The notes under the pieces are model-generated. The model did not search any database and was not told where the DNA came from. It was given only the letters and a program-made list of their open reading frames with translations. Below, one piece after another: positions 37,401 to 43,299 of a DNA stretch of 64,000 bases. The translations under genes and the position numbers were made by a program. This DNA is from Eublepharis macularius. Lineage: Eukaryota > Chordata > Lepidosauria > Squamata > Eublepharidae. Position 1 is the first letter of the stretch, and each line of letters begins with the position of its first letter. The stretch lies in the NCBI RefSeq assembly GCF_028583425.1, contig NC_072794.1, positions 22,317,232-22,381,231 of the forward strand. Reading direction: 5' to 3'.

Positions 37401-40271
37401 GGGATAGATTAGGAATAGATTAAGATATAGGGTTGGAAAGCTGTTGGAAGTCCTGAAAAAGGGGGGGAGGGAAAGGGTGGGGGAAAATGATATTGAGATG
37501 TTATTTGAAAGTTGTATGTATTAATATTCTCACCTGATAAAAAATTTTTCAAAAAAAAACCCAAATAATCTGAGAAACTTATTTTGGGCACTTACAGTGG
37601 TTCATCATTAATTTCCTTTCTGTTAGTGCTTTCTCTTTGCAGCCATGCAACATCACAACATTACTAATAGATGATTCTGTGTAAGTGTGGGTGCACCCAA
37701 CTCCCCTGAAATCTAACAGAGGAACGTTTAGCAGAAAGGAGTCATCAGACCCCTCCAAGGGATTTAGGCATACCGAACTCTGCATAAGATTGCAGAACAA
37801 TTAGCACAGCATTTTACTACCTGTATCAGCAGACTCCTTCCATTCTCCACCTTGGATTTGCGTCAGAAGAGAGTATAGTAACTTCCAGAAGATGATACTC
37901 TGTTTAATAGAAGGAGACAGCAAACCTCATGAGATTGCTGGGGGAAAAACCCTGGATCAGCCCAAAAGTCAATAAGGTTCCTGCTATTTCCATACAACCA
38001 CATGCCTCGAGAAAGAACCAGGGTATGAAGCAATAGCCCTCCCCTGAGGCTTCCCAGCAGCATACTGACTCAGAAAATGGAGGTTCCATTTAGCTGTCAC
38101 AGTTAATAGCCTTAAATAGGACATAAATTTGTCCAATGAACTCCGACTTCCACGAATTAGTCCAATTCCCTTACAAAATCATCTAGGCTAGTATCTATCA
38201 TCATATCTGGCAGCAGTAAATGCCGTAAGTTAATTAGGCATCGTGTAAAGTACTTGCTTCCCCCTGTCCTGAATCTACCAGCAATCAGTTTCATCAGTGG
38301 AGAATAGTATAAGGTTTAAAGTGTTAGACCGAGATCTAGGAGGCCCAGGTTCAAATCTCCAAGATGAGATAAATTCAGGGAAAAGAGAATTTTTATTGGT
38401 CTTTAGCTGCAGTAACTATGTAGAATTATGTTCAGAGGCAATGTACACCTGAATACTGGATGGCAGCACCAATGTGGGGGGGTGGGGGGTCAACCCCCCT
38501 GATGCTATGTTTGTGAGCTTGCAAGAGACATCTGGCTGACTGGCTGCAGGAAACAGAATATTGTACTAGATGGGCCTTCTGAGAGGATCCTGCAATACAG
38601 TTTATGATGTTTGTGTTGAGATCAGTGACAATATTCAAAATTCCTTTTTCTAAAGGAATGACGACTCGGATGGAGGGTCTGACTCCCAAATAAATGAATC
38701 TGTTTATGTAAAAAATAAGGGGTTTTAACTTACAACTACTGAAACAATCCAGATAAGGTTTTGGCTACATCTATATATCTAAGACTTTAACCAAATTCAA
38801 AATCTTTTACCACATATTTAAAATGCAGAAACGTTATGCGGCTTTTGTTTACATTCTCTATGAAATTGCAAAATGGCTTTTATCAAGATTCTTATGACAT
38901 GGTTCATAAATGTTTTAGTCTGACTATATACATGAAAGTTTTTAAAAAATAAGTATTATATATTTTGCATCTTTTCAGATCTTGGAAATTAGCCTGTAAA
39001 GAATGCCTGCTTGGGCATGATTCAATAACATATAGCATTTGCATTTATTTATTTACATCATGCTTTTCTCATCAGATGGGACGCAAAGCAGCTTAGAACA
39101 TCATTTTTCTCTCCCCTATTTTCTCACAACTAACCTGTGAGGTAGGTCAGGCTGACAGCATGTAGAGTCCAAGGTCACCCAGTGAGATTCCATGATAAAA
39201 AGTGTAGATCCTAGTCCAACACTCTATCCTCTACTCCATGCCAGCTCTGACATTGCATTTCTGCTATTTTAATTCTATGCATTGTGGAACAGTTGTAATT
39301 ATGAAATTCTGTAAACACATCATCAATTAAGACAGTAAGCTGAACTACTTTTGGTCTTTTACAACAAAAATGTTCTACAGATTATAGGTATGCTGCTTAT
39401 TTATTAAAGGATATTTAACTTGCTTAGATAATATAGATTTTGAAAAGTGGATTTTTATTTACGTTTTACATGGAAGCTTGCTGGGTGACCTTAGGGCAGT
39501 CACACACATTCTGAGTCTAACCCACCTTACAGGGTTGTTGTGAAGATAAAATGGAGGAAAGTCTCTGGATCCCCATTGCAGAAAAAAAAGTTGAGTATGA
39601 AGTAAATAAATAAGTCAGTAACTTTTCCCTGTTTATTAAAATAATTGGAAAGTTTTAGGTGGGTAGCTATGTTGGTCTGCAGAACGGCACCTTAGAGGCC
39701 AACCAGATTTTCAGAGGATGAGCTTCCTAGAAGATTCAGGTTTGAATCCCATGGAATCTTGCTGGGCATCCCTGGCCTGACCATTCTTTCAGTGCCTGAC
39801 CTGCCTCACAGGGCTGTTGTACGGCTAAATTGTAGGCGTATCGTAAGCCACTCTGCCCCTGCCCACCCAGGGGCATAGCAGAACATAGATATATTTTTTA
39901 AAATACATTTTTAACAGGTTTCTTGCTTCCCTAAAAATCCAATGAACCGACAGCTTTGCTGGTACCAGGATTCGTCCTTTCCCACCATCAGGCCCGACCA
40001 CACACGCGACAAAAGCGCGCCTCCGACCTGAGGAGGCAGGAACGGGACCCGCTCGCTTTACACATTGACGTCTGAGACAAAAATAAGGGCAAGGGCGCCC
40101 CTGAGCGTGTACAGAGTGCCCTCTCCCCTCAGCACCCACCGCCTCCGGCCGGTCGAACTTGGCCAAGCGGAAGGTCTCTGGGGAGACTCTCGCTCCGGGC
40201 AAGGCCAGGCTGAGCGCCCCAATGGCTGCCGGAAGATCCGCGGTCGACCGGCCCGGCTTCTGCCTCTTCAT
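4082..40271 (-). CDS. TEDC1: TEDC1, tubulin epsilon and delta complex protein 1 (gene span, 7 coding exons placed)
   Basis: TEDC1 works with TEDC2, delta-tubulin and epsilon-tubulin to build and stabilise centriolar triplet microtubules. Coding exons read on the minus strand: 40271-40140, 32397-32291, 31107-30913, 24761-24594, 23597-23499, one not found, 9064-8764 and 4459-4082. Recognition rests on blocks that match my memory of the vertebrate protein: an N-terminal AKFDRPEA, then VKS..SHGY and GSRELLLVFSW, then DVRYLQWLNGRLQFQWR followed by DQQEQC, then VHSYT...SVTE. The C-terminal two exons are rich in charged, coil-like residues. Exons 3 to 5 and exon 8 are all phase 0 with clean AG/GT borders. 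Exon 7 needs two bases from a preceding exon, which implies a missing small exon whose human counterpart carries an FWQWM-like motif. Large introns are packed with repeats. The identity is well supported; the exon 1-2 join and the missing exon are the weak points. Confidence 0.88.
4872..5700 (-). mobile_element. L2/CR1-like LINE, decayed 3' part
   Basis: On the minus strand a broken reverse-transcriptase frame reads FLDLFAAFDTEHHAILL (about 5620-5560), then a QGS...LTPMLF step, then GTGCHQYADNTQLCIS (about 5400-5350), where the catalytic YADD is YADN, and then KLKLKPDKTEMILVG (about 5290-5240). Several stops interrupt it. The ATTTA-rich end at 4872-4960 looks like its 3' tail. It lies in the intron between exons 7 and 8 of TEDC1. 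Confidence 0.7.
6347..6545 (+). mobile_element. 5S-rRNA-derived SINE (second copy)
   Basis: Starts with a longer 5S head (GCTGCACGGTACAGCCTGAT, then TTGGAAGCTAAGCAGGGC) and shares the GCAGAGGAAGGCAATGGCAA body and GCGACTTGACAGCA tail with the copy near 3.1 kb. Confidence 0.78.
6602..6660 (+). repeat. 31-base tandem duplication
   Basis: Two adjacent identical copies of a unit starting CACCCAGCACACAGCCTACC. Length and identity suggest a recent slippage event. Confidence 0.8.
8764..9064 (-). CDS. TEDC1: TEDC1 coding exon 7
   Basis: 301 bases between acceptor ATTTTTAG| and donor AAG|GTAAGG, giving one leading base plus 100 codons. The peptide starts SSMVASLCTKLW, passes a short proline run coded by a 13-base homopolymer (8982-8994), and ends in a helical, charged stretch with RIAEEIGRCKKDLLALGDM. 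It joins exon 8 in phase 0. I assign it to TEDC1 from open frame, splice borders, position and coil-like composition; direct sequence similarity to the human protein is weak here. Confidence 0.75.
9070..12550. other. TEDC1 intron sequence without recognised elements
   Basis: Mostly AT-rich unique sequence. Two similar short stretches containing AATGCTGCTCCT (10896 and 11943), each followed by a G- or C-run, may be remnants of one old repeat. The missing TEDC1 exon 6 should lie between 9.1 and 23.5 kb but was not found here. Confidence 0.4.
12555..12760 (-). mobile_element. Decayed MIR/tRNA-type SINE
   Basis: Reads on the minus strand as a tRNA-like head (CTAGCTAAGAATGTG, then a GGTTCTCAGTTC-type B box) and ends in an AT-rich tail of TAAT units. 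It is strongly diverged. Confidence 0.5.
13095..13285 (+). mobile_element. tRNA-derived SINE, Sauria type
   Basis: Has a tRNA-like head (TATAGTGTATTGGTTCAGA), a body with ACTTACCTCACAGGGTAGCT, and a tail ending GTACCCCCATTGG. It matches the other copies in this window in block order. Confidence 0.7.
13722..13747 (+). repeat. (GGT)n microsatellite
   Basis: About nine GGT units directly abutting the 5' edge of the LINE that follows. Confidence 0.9.
13748..15404 (+). mobile_element. L2-clade LINE, 5'-truncated
   Basis: Reverse-transcriptase blocks in order: PVSYLPVLNLPFLGKVTERA, FQSGFRPGQGMETLLVAL, LLILLDLAAEFKTVDYNLL, VPQGAILSPLLFNI, then in a second frame QYADDTQLYLL (about 14274-14306), GWLKQSQLKLKPTKMEILYL, SLGVILDASLKMEAQV, TSRLDYCNALYAGFPLSLI and LHWLPVEYQIRFKVL. 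The 3' end carries TGTAATCCGCTCTGAGCCTG and an AAATAAAATAAATAAATAA tail. The catalytic YADD is present but the frame is broken by at least two frameshifts and a stop, and the endonuclease half is absent. It lies in a TEDC1 intron. Confidence 0.88.
15860..16115 (-). mobile_element. tRNA-derived SINE
   Basis: On the minus strand it reads AGAGCTGCTGTAGCATAGGA, then a tRNA-like head, GTGGCCTTGGGTAAGCCACT, CAGCTCCCCAGTGGTATCAT and a TAATAATAA segment followed by GGGCGATATAT. A second copy in plus orientation is at 42.8 kb. Confidence 0.75.
16120..18790. other. TEDC1 intron sequence, nothing recognised
   Basis: No exon, RNA gene or clear repeat. The short frame at about 17060-16930 on the minus strand with WRELGS was considered for the missing TEDC1 exon and not accepted. 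Confidence 0.4.
18797..19665 (+). mobile_element. hAT-like non-autonomous element, interrupted
   Basis: Begins CAGGGGTCCCCAACGTCGGG and ends with the inverted form (CAAAAGGTTGGGGATTCCTG), with an ACATTTTGTGGCTGGCTCCG segment before the end. A LINE 3' tail occupies the middle. No target duplication could be read with confidence, so the two halves may be separate copies. Confidence 0.5.
19094..19500 (-). mobile_element. L2/CR1-like LINE 3' end
   Basis: The minus strand ends GAGTCTCAGTGAGAAAGGCC, then a tail of AAATAAATAAA type. The same end appears at 4.9 kb and 47.7 kb. A duplicated AGTATCAAGCACATTTC unit sits at 19171-19217. Confidence 0.6.
19800..21840. other. TEDC1 intron sequence, nothing recognised
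   Basis: AT-rich sequence without recognisable exon or repeat. A mixed A and G homopolymer lies at 21273-21290. Confidence 0.4.
21842..22070 (-). mobile_element. tRNA-derived SINE, Sauria type
   Basis: Minus-strand copy: tRNA-like head with TAGAGTGTTGGACTAGGACC and GGTTCAAATCCCCATTCC, then CTCACAGGGTTGTTGTGAGG and a GGCACAGCAGAAATGTAAAT tail. Confidence 0.82.
22695..22830 (-). repeat. Decayed interspersed repeat (GGATCACTGGAGTGATCC type)
   Basis: Contains AAGAACATGAAAATGCCCTG and CCATCTAGTCCAGCATGTTG, the inverse of a motif at the end of the repeat near 38.6 kb (CTAGATGGGCC). Common interspersed repeat style; family not recognised. Confidence 0.45.
23499..23597 (-). CDS. TEDC1: TEDC1 coding exon 5
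   Basis: Exactly 33 codons between acceptor TTGTTCCAG| and donor CAG|GTAATT. The peptide begins VHSYTIGSH and contains HFSVTETDAVRHPD, matching the human segment that starts IHLYT and has SVTEAE. It follows exon 4 in phase and order. Confidence 0.87.
24594..24761 (-). CDS. TEDC1: TEDC1 coding exon 4
   Basis: Exactly 56 codons, phase 0 at both ends, between acceptor CAATCTTAG| and donor AAG|GTAGCT. The peptide starts CDTTLKSWKEEKD, then has DVRYLQWLNGRLQFQWR and DQQEQCKLWHK. The tryptophan-rich V-R-x-x-Q-W-L-x-G-x-L-x-F-x-W-R signature is the most diagnostic TEDC1 segment in the window. Confidence 0.92.
24851..24915. repeat. Fragment of short palindromic repeat
   Basis: GAGGCTGCAATTCTAGGCAC then GAGAGTAAGCCCCATT is a decayed half of a fold-back family (TGCAATCCTA...AAGTCCCATT). 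A related fragment lies at 63300-63345. Confidence 0.4.
25700..25920 (-). mobile_element. tRNA-derived SINE, Sauria type
   Basis: Minus-strand copy with head AGAAGCCAGTGTGGTGTAGA, GTTAGAGCATCGTACTAGGA, the conserved CCTCACAGGGTTGTTGTGAG core and a tail in T-rich 25698-25710. Confidence 0.82.
26400..27960. other. TEDC1 intron sequence with a small duplication
   Basis: No gene or known element. A tandem duplication of about 35 bases containing AAACCTCCACTATATAC occurs at 26956-27011. Confidence 0.45.
27968..28147. mobile_element. Fold-back Penelope-like end pair, non-coding
   Basis: Starts TGGGTAGCCGTGTTAGTCTA, then inverted arms: AGAGTCCAGTAGCACCTGTA on the left and its near-complement (TAGGTGCTACTGGACTCTTG) on the right. 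The centre has CTTTCGTGAGTCACAGCTCA. No coding sequence between the arms. Confidence 0.62.
28700..28865 (+). mobile_element. tRNA-derived SINE, partial and diverged
   Basis: Has CAGATTCAAATCCCACAGTC, TTGGGTTACCTTGGGTCAGT and CAGAGCTGTTGTGAGAATAA in the usual order; the tail is lost. Confidence 0.6.
28870..30900. other. TEDC1 intron sequence, nothing recognised
   Basis: Several open frames of 60-85 codons but none with family motifs or paired splice sites. Confidence 0.4.
30913..31107 (-). CDS. TEDC1: TEDC1 coding exon 3
   Basis: Exactly 65 codons lie between acceptor TTCTCAGGCTCTCAG| and donor ACA|GTGAGT. The peptide runs from VRFVKSVAFSHGYRR through GSAGSRELLLVFSWFL to WDEVTVCT. The GS-GSRELLL.-SW core and the DE.TVC end match vertebrate TEDC1. 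An alternative AG eight bases upstream would shift the frame out of the conserved peptide, so this acceptor was chosen. Confidence 0.88.
31275..31499. mobile_element. Fold-back Penelope-like end pair with 13-base target duplication
   Basis: Flanked by TTTGTCTTTCAGT at 31262-31274 and again at 31500-31512. About 35 unpaired bases at the left (CATAGATCCAGAGGAGTTAG onward) precede two nearly perfect inverted arms of about 90 bases. The arms carry AAAGAGTCCAGTAGCACCTT and a CTGATGA...GAAA core. There is no coding sequence. Confidence 0.72.
32042..32133. mobile_element. Short palindromic MITE
   Basis: CAGTGCAATCCTAAGCAAAG at the left is mirrored by CTTCTTAGGATTGCACTG at the right; the next 12 bases (TTACTCCAGTC and GACTGGAGTAA) also pair. 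It lies 158 bases from the donor of TEDC1 exon 2. Confidence 0.75.
32291..32397 (-). CDS. TEDC1: TEDC1 coding exon 2 (tentative)
   Basis: The minus strand reads a leucine- and tryptophan-rich stretch ending in LLPTDQLIENTSWEIK. This lines up with the human region that precedes the ARLVKS block, and it joins in phase 0 to exon 3 through the donor AAG|GTAGGC. The acceptor (AAG at 32400-32398) has no good pyrimidine tract and the 107-base length does not fit the preferred exon 1 donor. The 3' border is firm and the 5' border tentative. Confidence 0.6.
33010..33223 (+). mobile_element. tRNA-derived SINE, Sauria type
   Basis: Head GTTAGAGAGGCAGACTAGGA and CCAGATTCAAACCCCTACTC, core TCAGCCTAACCTACAAGGTT, tail GATAAAGGTGGTATAAAGGA. 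Its A-rich end is the target site of the L1 that follows. Confidence 0.82.
34240..34940 (+). repeat. Tandem repeat, five units of 127-136 bases
   Basis: Each unit carries GCTGTTCAAGAAATAAAGTG (at 34316, 34451, 34587, 34721 and 34848) and TGATTCTCTGATGTTAAGTG. An inverted partial unit stands at the left border of the element (34186-34225). Confidence 0.88.
34953..35147. repeat. CpG-rich palindrome of about 195 bases
   Basis: Left GGCCGATTCCAGACGGCC is mirrored by GGCCGTCTGGAATCGGCC, and the arms continue through CTCGCGAAACGTCGCGC and long CGCG-containing segments to the centre near 35050. Probably itself a MITE; no clear target duplication. Confidence 0.85.
35150..35630. other. G-rich spacer inside the hAT-like element
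   Basis: G-skewed sequence with repeated TGGGTCTGTG and GGGGCTG words at 35520-35620. No gene. Confidence 0.5.
35632..36117 (+). repeat. Tandem repeat, three units of about 171-174 bases
   Basis: Units start AGAGCACCTACTTGGGGAGG at 35632, 35803 and about 35977, each with GCATTTTGCATGCAAAATGC. Because 171 and 174 are multiples of three, the minus strand stays open for about 300 codons; I regard that frame as a by-product. Confidence 0.88.
36380..36515. repeat. CCCGAAAC-word cluster near the hAT-like right end
   Basis: Many copies of CCCGAAA and its complement TTTCGGG, forming several small hairpins such as ACGGCTAGCCGT. This resembles the sub-terminal repeats in which hAT transposases bind. 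Confidence 0.55.
38305..38370 (+). mobile_element. SINE head fragment
   Basis: TTTAAAGTGTTAGACCGAGA and CCCAGGTTCAAATCTCC give a tRNA-like head only; body and tail are missing. Confidence 0.5.
38430..38610 (+). repeat. Interspersed repeat with CTAGATGGGCC end
   Basis: Contains GACATCTGGCTGACTGGCTG and GTACTAGATGGGCCTTCTGA, a block seen inverted near 22.7 kb. Family not recognised. Confidence 0.45.
39040..39250 (-). mobile_element. tRNA-derived SINE, Sauria type
   Basis: Minus-strand copy: AGAGCTGGCATGGAGTAGAG, TAGAGTGTTGGACTAGGATC, then CCTCACAGGTTAGTTGTGAG and a tail at 39045-39060. Confidence 0.75.
39472..39612 (+). mobile_element. tRNA-derived SINE, 5'-truncated
   Basis: Starts in the body (GCTTGCTGGGTGACCTTAGG), keeps CCACCTTACAGGGTTGTTGT and ends in GTATGAAGTAAATAAATAA. 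Confidence 0.75.
39655..39850 (+). mobile_element. Penelope-like end fragment followed by SINE body
   Basis: AGGTGGGTAGCTATGTTGGTCTGC and a CACCTTAGAGGCCAACCAG arm resemble the fold-back family, then AGGTTTGAATCCCATGG and CTGCCTCACAGGGCTGTTGT are SINE blocks. The join suggests one inserted beside the other. Confidence 0.55.
40140..40271 (-). CDS. TEDC1: TEDC1 coding exon 1
   Basis: From the ATG at 40271-40269 this gives 44 residues beginning MKRQKPGR and ending AKFDRPEA, a block conserved at the N-terminus of TEDC1. The probable donor is GTGGGT at 40139-40134. A donor four bases further on (after 40136) would fit the phase of the proposed exon 2 better, so the exact end is unsure. An in-frame ATG lies 42 bases upstream (40313-40311) and would add MRSSSVQTSGAAGA; I cannot tell which start is used. 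The exon sits in a CpG island. Confidence 0.75.
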
Positions 40272-40335
40272 CGCCCCAGCCGCGCCACTCGTTTGAACCG
40301 AGCTACTGCGCATGGCTGGCCACTGAAGCGCGGGG

Positions 40336-40345
40336 GCGCATGCGC
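40336..40345. promoter_or_regulatory. NRF1-type site GCGCATGCGC
   Basis: A perfect 10-base palindrome matching the NRF1 consensus, 65 bases upstream of the chosen TEDC1 start codon. A partial copy (TGCGCATG) overlaps the upstream in-frame ATG at 40311-40313. Function is inferred from the motif only. Confidence 0.6.
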
Positions 40346-40700
40346 GGAAGGAGCCGGCCTCTCCTTTCCCGGGCTCTCAGTCGACGGAGCGGGAAACGGA
40401 AGGATATATCAGAAATCAAACAGAAACGAGACAAAATGTTTAAAATAGTCCTTCACCTCTCGCACGAATCCATGCGCGGCGCGCGTTTCGCCCCAGTTCC
40501 AGTAAAAGCTTTGGCGGGATGGGGCGTGGCTCTTCCACTACAGCGGCCTGATTATGTTGGAGGAGGAGTATAAAGCAAAACAGCACTGAGCAGGAAGTAC
40601 AGGCTGTAATGTCACCGGTGCACTTCCATCAAGCAACAACGCTAACCGCAAGGCTATGGTTTGCCAAGGCAGTCGGTGGCTGGAATGAGTTATAAATCTC

Positions 40701-40895
40701 GGGTTGCCAGCTTCCAGGTGGTAGCTGGACATCTCCCGGAAATATAATGGGACACAGAGATCAGTTCCCCTGAAGAATATGGCTGGCTGAAAGGGGAAAC
40801 TTTGGCATTATACCTCACTGCAGGCCTTCCCAATCCGTGACCTCCCTGATTCCTCATAAATCTCCAGGAATTTCCCAACCTGGAGCTGGCAACCT
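40701..40895 (+). mobile_element. Non-autonomous DNA element, GGGTTGCCAG ends
   Basis: Starts GGGTTGCCAGCTTCCAGGTG and ends CCTGGAGCTGGCAACC, an inverted pair of about 16 bases. Contains GAGATCAGTTCCCCTGAAGA. A minus-strand relative is at 59.1-59.2 kb. Confidence 0.7.
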
Positions 40896-41034
40896 TAATT
40901 TCCTAAATCGTTGGGGAGGGTGGTCGAGGAGGAGGCGTGCAGCTTCCTAGTAAATTCCTCATTTAGCAGTTTCACACTGGTTGCCCACCTTTGAAGCTGT
41001 TTTGTTGGAAAATTGTCATTTTGGGTGGGGCCCC

Positions 41035-41130
41035 GTAAGGTCCAGCGGCACCTTAGAGACTAACTCGATTCCCAAGGTATGAGATTTCGAGAGTCAAAGC
41101 TCCCTTTGACTTTTGAACCAGCAGCCCCGT
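41035..41130 (+). mobile_element. Fold-back Penelope-like fragment
   Basis: TCCAGCGGCACCTTAGAGAC then GAGATTTCGAGAGTCAAAGC, one arm of the family seen complete at 31.3 and 57.8 kb. Confidence 0.55.
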
Positions 41131-41734
41131 CCTGCTGGTTGAAATGTTTTCCCATTGGTTTCTCATATTGACATTTTTAATGTCAGACTGGTCTGTTTAT
41201 TCTTTTCCTTGGGGACTGCCTCTTTCGCCAGTGTGGTGGGTTGCTTCTGCTGCGACATGGCAATGCCCCCCCTCCCATTGTACGCTTAACTGCAGAGGCA
41301 GTTGGAGCAACCAACCAAGGCCCTACATCCCCCTCATGGTCAGCCACCTTGTTCCCCTGTGCCACAGGACAACTTCATGCAACCACTAGTAGCTATAGCA
41401 GGGGGGTAGATGTTAAAAAGTCAGAAGGCCCACCCAGTCCCCCAGGAGGTGGGTAAGTTACATAGCAGAGCAAAGATGAAAATAAGAGCCAGTCAAAAGA
41501 GAAAAGGATCCAGCCCTTGATGAATGGGGTGATTCTGAGTAATATACATAAACCTGTAAGGAGAAACAATTAGATTTTGTAAACGAGTTCATGGCCATAC
41601 CTCCTGCTGAATCCAAGTCTTGCAGAAATGATACATACCCCCTGCCGTTCCTTAAACACATCTGAAGTCCTCTTTCTCATTAGCACTTAATAGCTAAACA
41701 AAAAAAATGCTTTAAAACTATCTGTTTTAAAGAG

Positions 41735-41845
41735 GTTTTGAGTGGGTAGCCTTCTTGGTCTGTAGTAGAAGAGCAAGATCTGTGTCAGTAGCCCCTTAAG
41801 GAATAACAAGATTTTCAGGGTTTGAGCTTTCAAGATGCTGCCCTT
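41735..41845 (+). mobile_element. Fold-back Penelope-like fragment
   Basis: GAGTGGGTAGCCTTCTTGGT and CAGTAGCCCCTTAAGGAATA mark one arm; the second arm is missing. Confidence 0.55.
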
Positions 41846-41849
41846 ACCA

Positions 41850-42800
41850 CATAAATACTTTTGTACACTTTCAAAAGCAAATTTCAAATAATGTCGTGTG
41901 GGGTGGGGCAAGCTTCCAAGGTGACTGCCCTAGAACACAGAGAGATATGACTGAGTAAAAAAAAGTGAAATGGCAGCTGTTTTAAGGTACAGGACTGTGT
42001 TGCAACCATATGGAACTTTTTTGTAGATAGCCTTGGCGGGCTTGGAAACCATCTGACCTCTGCCTGGAACAAAGTCTACAACCACCATCCGCCCAGTGGC
42101 AGCAGGTTTCATTTCCCCTGCATATTGCCCTTTGTGCATGGTGCAGTGGCTGTAAGTCTTCCTTGCCTAGAAACTGAGCTAGTGAAGCAATCCCCTGTCC
42201 TCTTTACTCAGGGCCAGTACTGGCCAGGCTAAGAGCAACAAGTATAGGATCCCTGTTAGATTCAACATTCTTGCTGCTGGAGGAGATGGGCTATGTCCTT
42301 TGGCACCAAGCAAGGGCTGAATCCAAAGCTCGTCAAAACTGGGACACAGGCCAAGTGGAGCAGTGAAACGCTTCTGGATGTCTGCATTGCTGATGGCCTG
42401 GCTGGTGGAAAGGTGCCAGCTTGATTCTGGGTGAAGAGCCATAGCTGGTTAATAAGCTGCCATAGGTTATAACTGCAGAGCAGCAAAACCTGAACGGTCT
42501 GGGATTTATACCTGTTTCCTCCCAGTTAGAAATTGCAAAAGGAACCACTTCTACGCTTTGCAAAGCCTTGTTCTTCAAGTCTATAAGCCCAGGAATCAGG
42601 CGGAAAAAGGTGTCAAGTTGCTCAGAATGGCACGGAGGAATGTATTAAAGTGCCCTGTTGTGCTCTTCCAAGTCCAGGGAAATGTAACAGAATAGGCTGA
42701 GACACTAACTATGCAGTTAGTCTATGGCTGCCCCTCGGATTTCTAACCAGGAAAAGGGGCTAGAGCAGTTTGCCACAGAAAACATCCGGTACCAAAAGCC
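41850..42800. other. Intergenic sequence between MGST3 and TEDC1, nothing recognised
   Basis: Short open frames only, none with family motifs. The segment lies downstream of MGST3. Confidence 0.4.
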
Positions 42801-42804
42801 AAGA

Positions 42805-43050
42805 ACTGCTGTAGGATAGTGGTTAAGTGACTGGGCTGCAAAGCAGCCCTCTGCTGGTTTGAATCCTGCTACTGCCATAAACTCTCCAGGTGGCCTTAGG
42901 TAAGCCACTCCTCCCAGCCCCAGCTCCCCAGCTGTATTGTGGGGATAATGATACACTGACTTTGTTCACCACTCTGAGTGTAGTACTAATGTGTCCAGAA
43001 GGGCAGCATATAAGCACACTGTTCATTATGATGAGGATTAAGAAAGCTCG
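42805..43050 (+). mobile_element. tRNA-derived SINE
   Basis: Starts CTGCTGTAGGATAGTGGTTA, then GGTTTGAATCCTGCTACTGC, GTGGCCTTAGGTAAGCCACT and ACCACTCTGAGTGTAGTACT, ending in a degraded CATTATGATGAGG tail. Same family as the copy at 15.9-16.1 kb. It begins just past the MGST3 poly(A) signal. Confidence 0.8.
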
Positions 43051-43101
43051 AACAAATTCCAACACACAAAGCAGAACAGCCAACAGTGGTTCATGTTGGG
43101 T

Positions 43102-43111
43102 TTTATTTATT
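43102..43111 (-). terminator. MGST3: Poly(A) signal of MGST3
   Basis: Two overlapping AATAAA hexamers on the minus strand, about 70 bases past the stop codon, give a short 3' UTR. This is the first canonical signal after the stop. Confidence 0.72.
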
Positions 43112-43177
43112 TTTTACAAAAGTCAGTCACGTCAGAAGTGAATTTCATTCTCAAACATTTTAAGCCCAAGAAGCTTC

Positions 43178-43299
43178 TCAGGAAAACGCACAGTTCTGGT
43201 TGATCCAGCCAAGGTGCTGGAAAGCGGAACACAGGGCAGTCCCTGCCAAGCCCAGAAGAGCAAATGAGCCAATGGCTCCTCGGGAACGCTTTTTGGGAT
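43178..43299 (-). CDS. MGST3: MGST3 exon 6 with stop
   Basis: Acceptor CTCCTTGCAG|, then [20 protein letters not shown] (first base carried over) and [17 protein letters not shown] followed by TGA at 43180-43178. The last helix is intact. The tail is shorter than in mammals and lacks the terminal Cys-Cys-His that is reported as acylated in mammalian MGST3. Confidence 0.92.

Larger units (their letters stand above)
33234..37562 (+). mobile_element. L1 LINE, 5'-truncated, split by a 3.4-kb insertion
   Basis: Left part 33234-33765 encodes the C-terminal end of L1 ORF2: CWKCKKHEGSLYHMWRTCE, then GRLKTYLEKKWDVKGELWQF and a stop at about 33741. Right part 37208-37562 is the 3' UTR with a terminal A run. 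The whole is flanked by AAATAATCTG (33224-33233 and 37563-37572), a normal L1 target duplication. The ORF2 tail is open over about 165 codons, so the copy is not very old. Confidence 0.82.
39980..40520 (-). promoter_or_regulatory. TEDC1: CpG-rich promoter of TEDC1
   Basis: CpG density jumps here against an AT-rich background, and the region covers the first coding exon. There is no TATA box at the right distance on the minus strand. ETS-like GCGGAAGG and ACGGAAGG words lie at about 40343-40350 and 40395-40402, next to a perfect NRF1 palindrome. This is the usual make-up of a broadly active, TATA-less housekeeping promoter. Confidence 0.72.

Noticed and set aside
40065-40573. Plus-strand open frames in the TEDC1 CpG island
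   Set aside because: Antisense to exon 1, GC-rich, and without recognisable motif or splice partners. Divergent transcription is possible but no gene can be supported.
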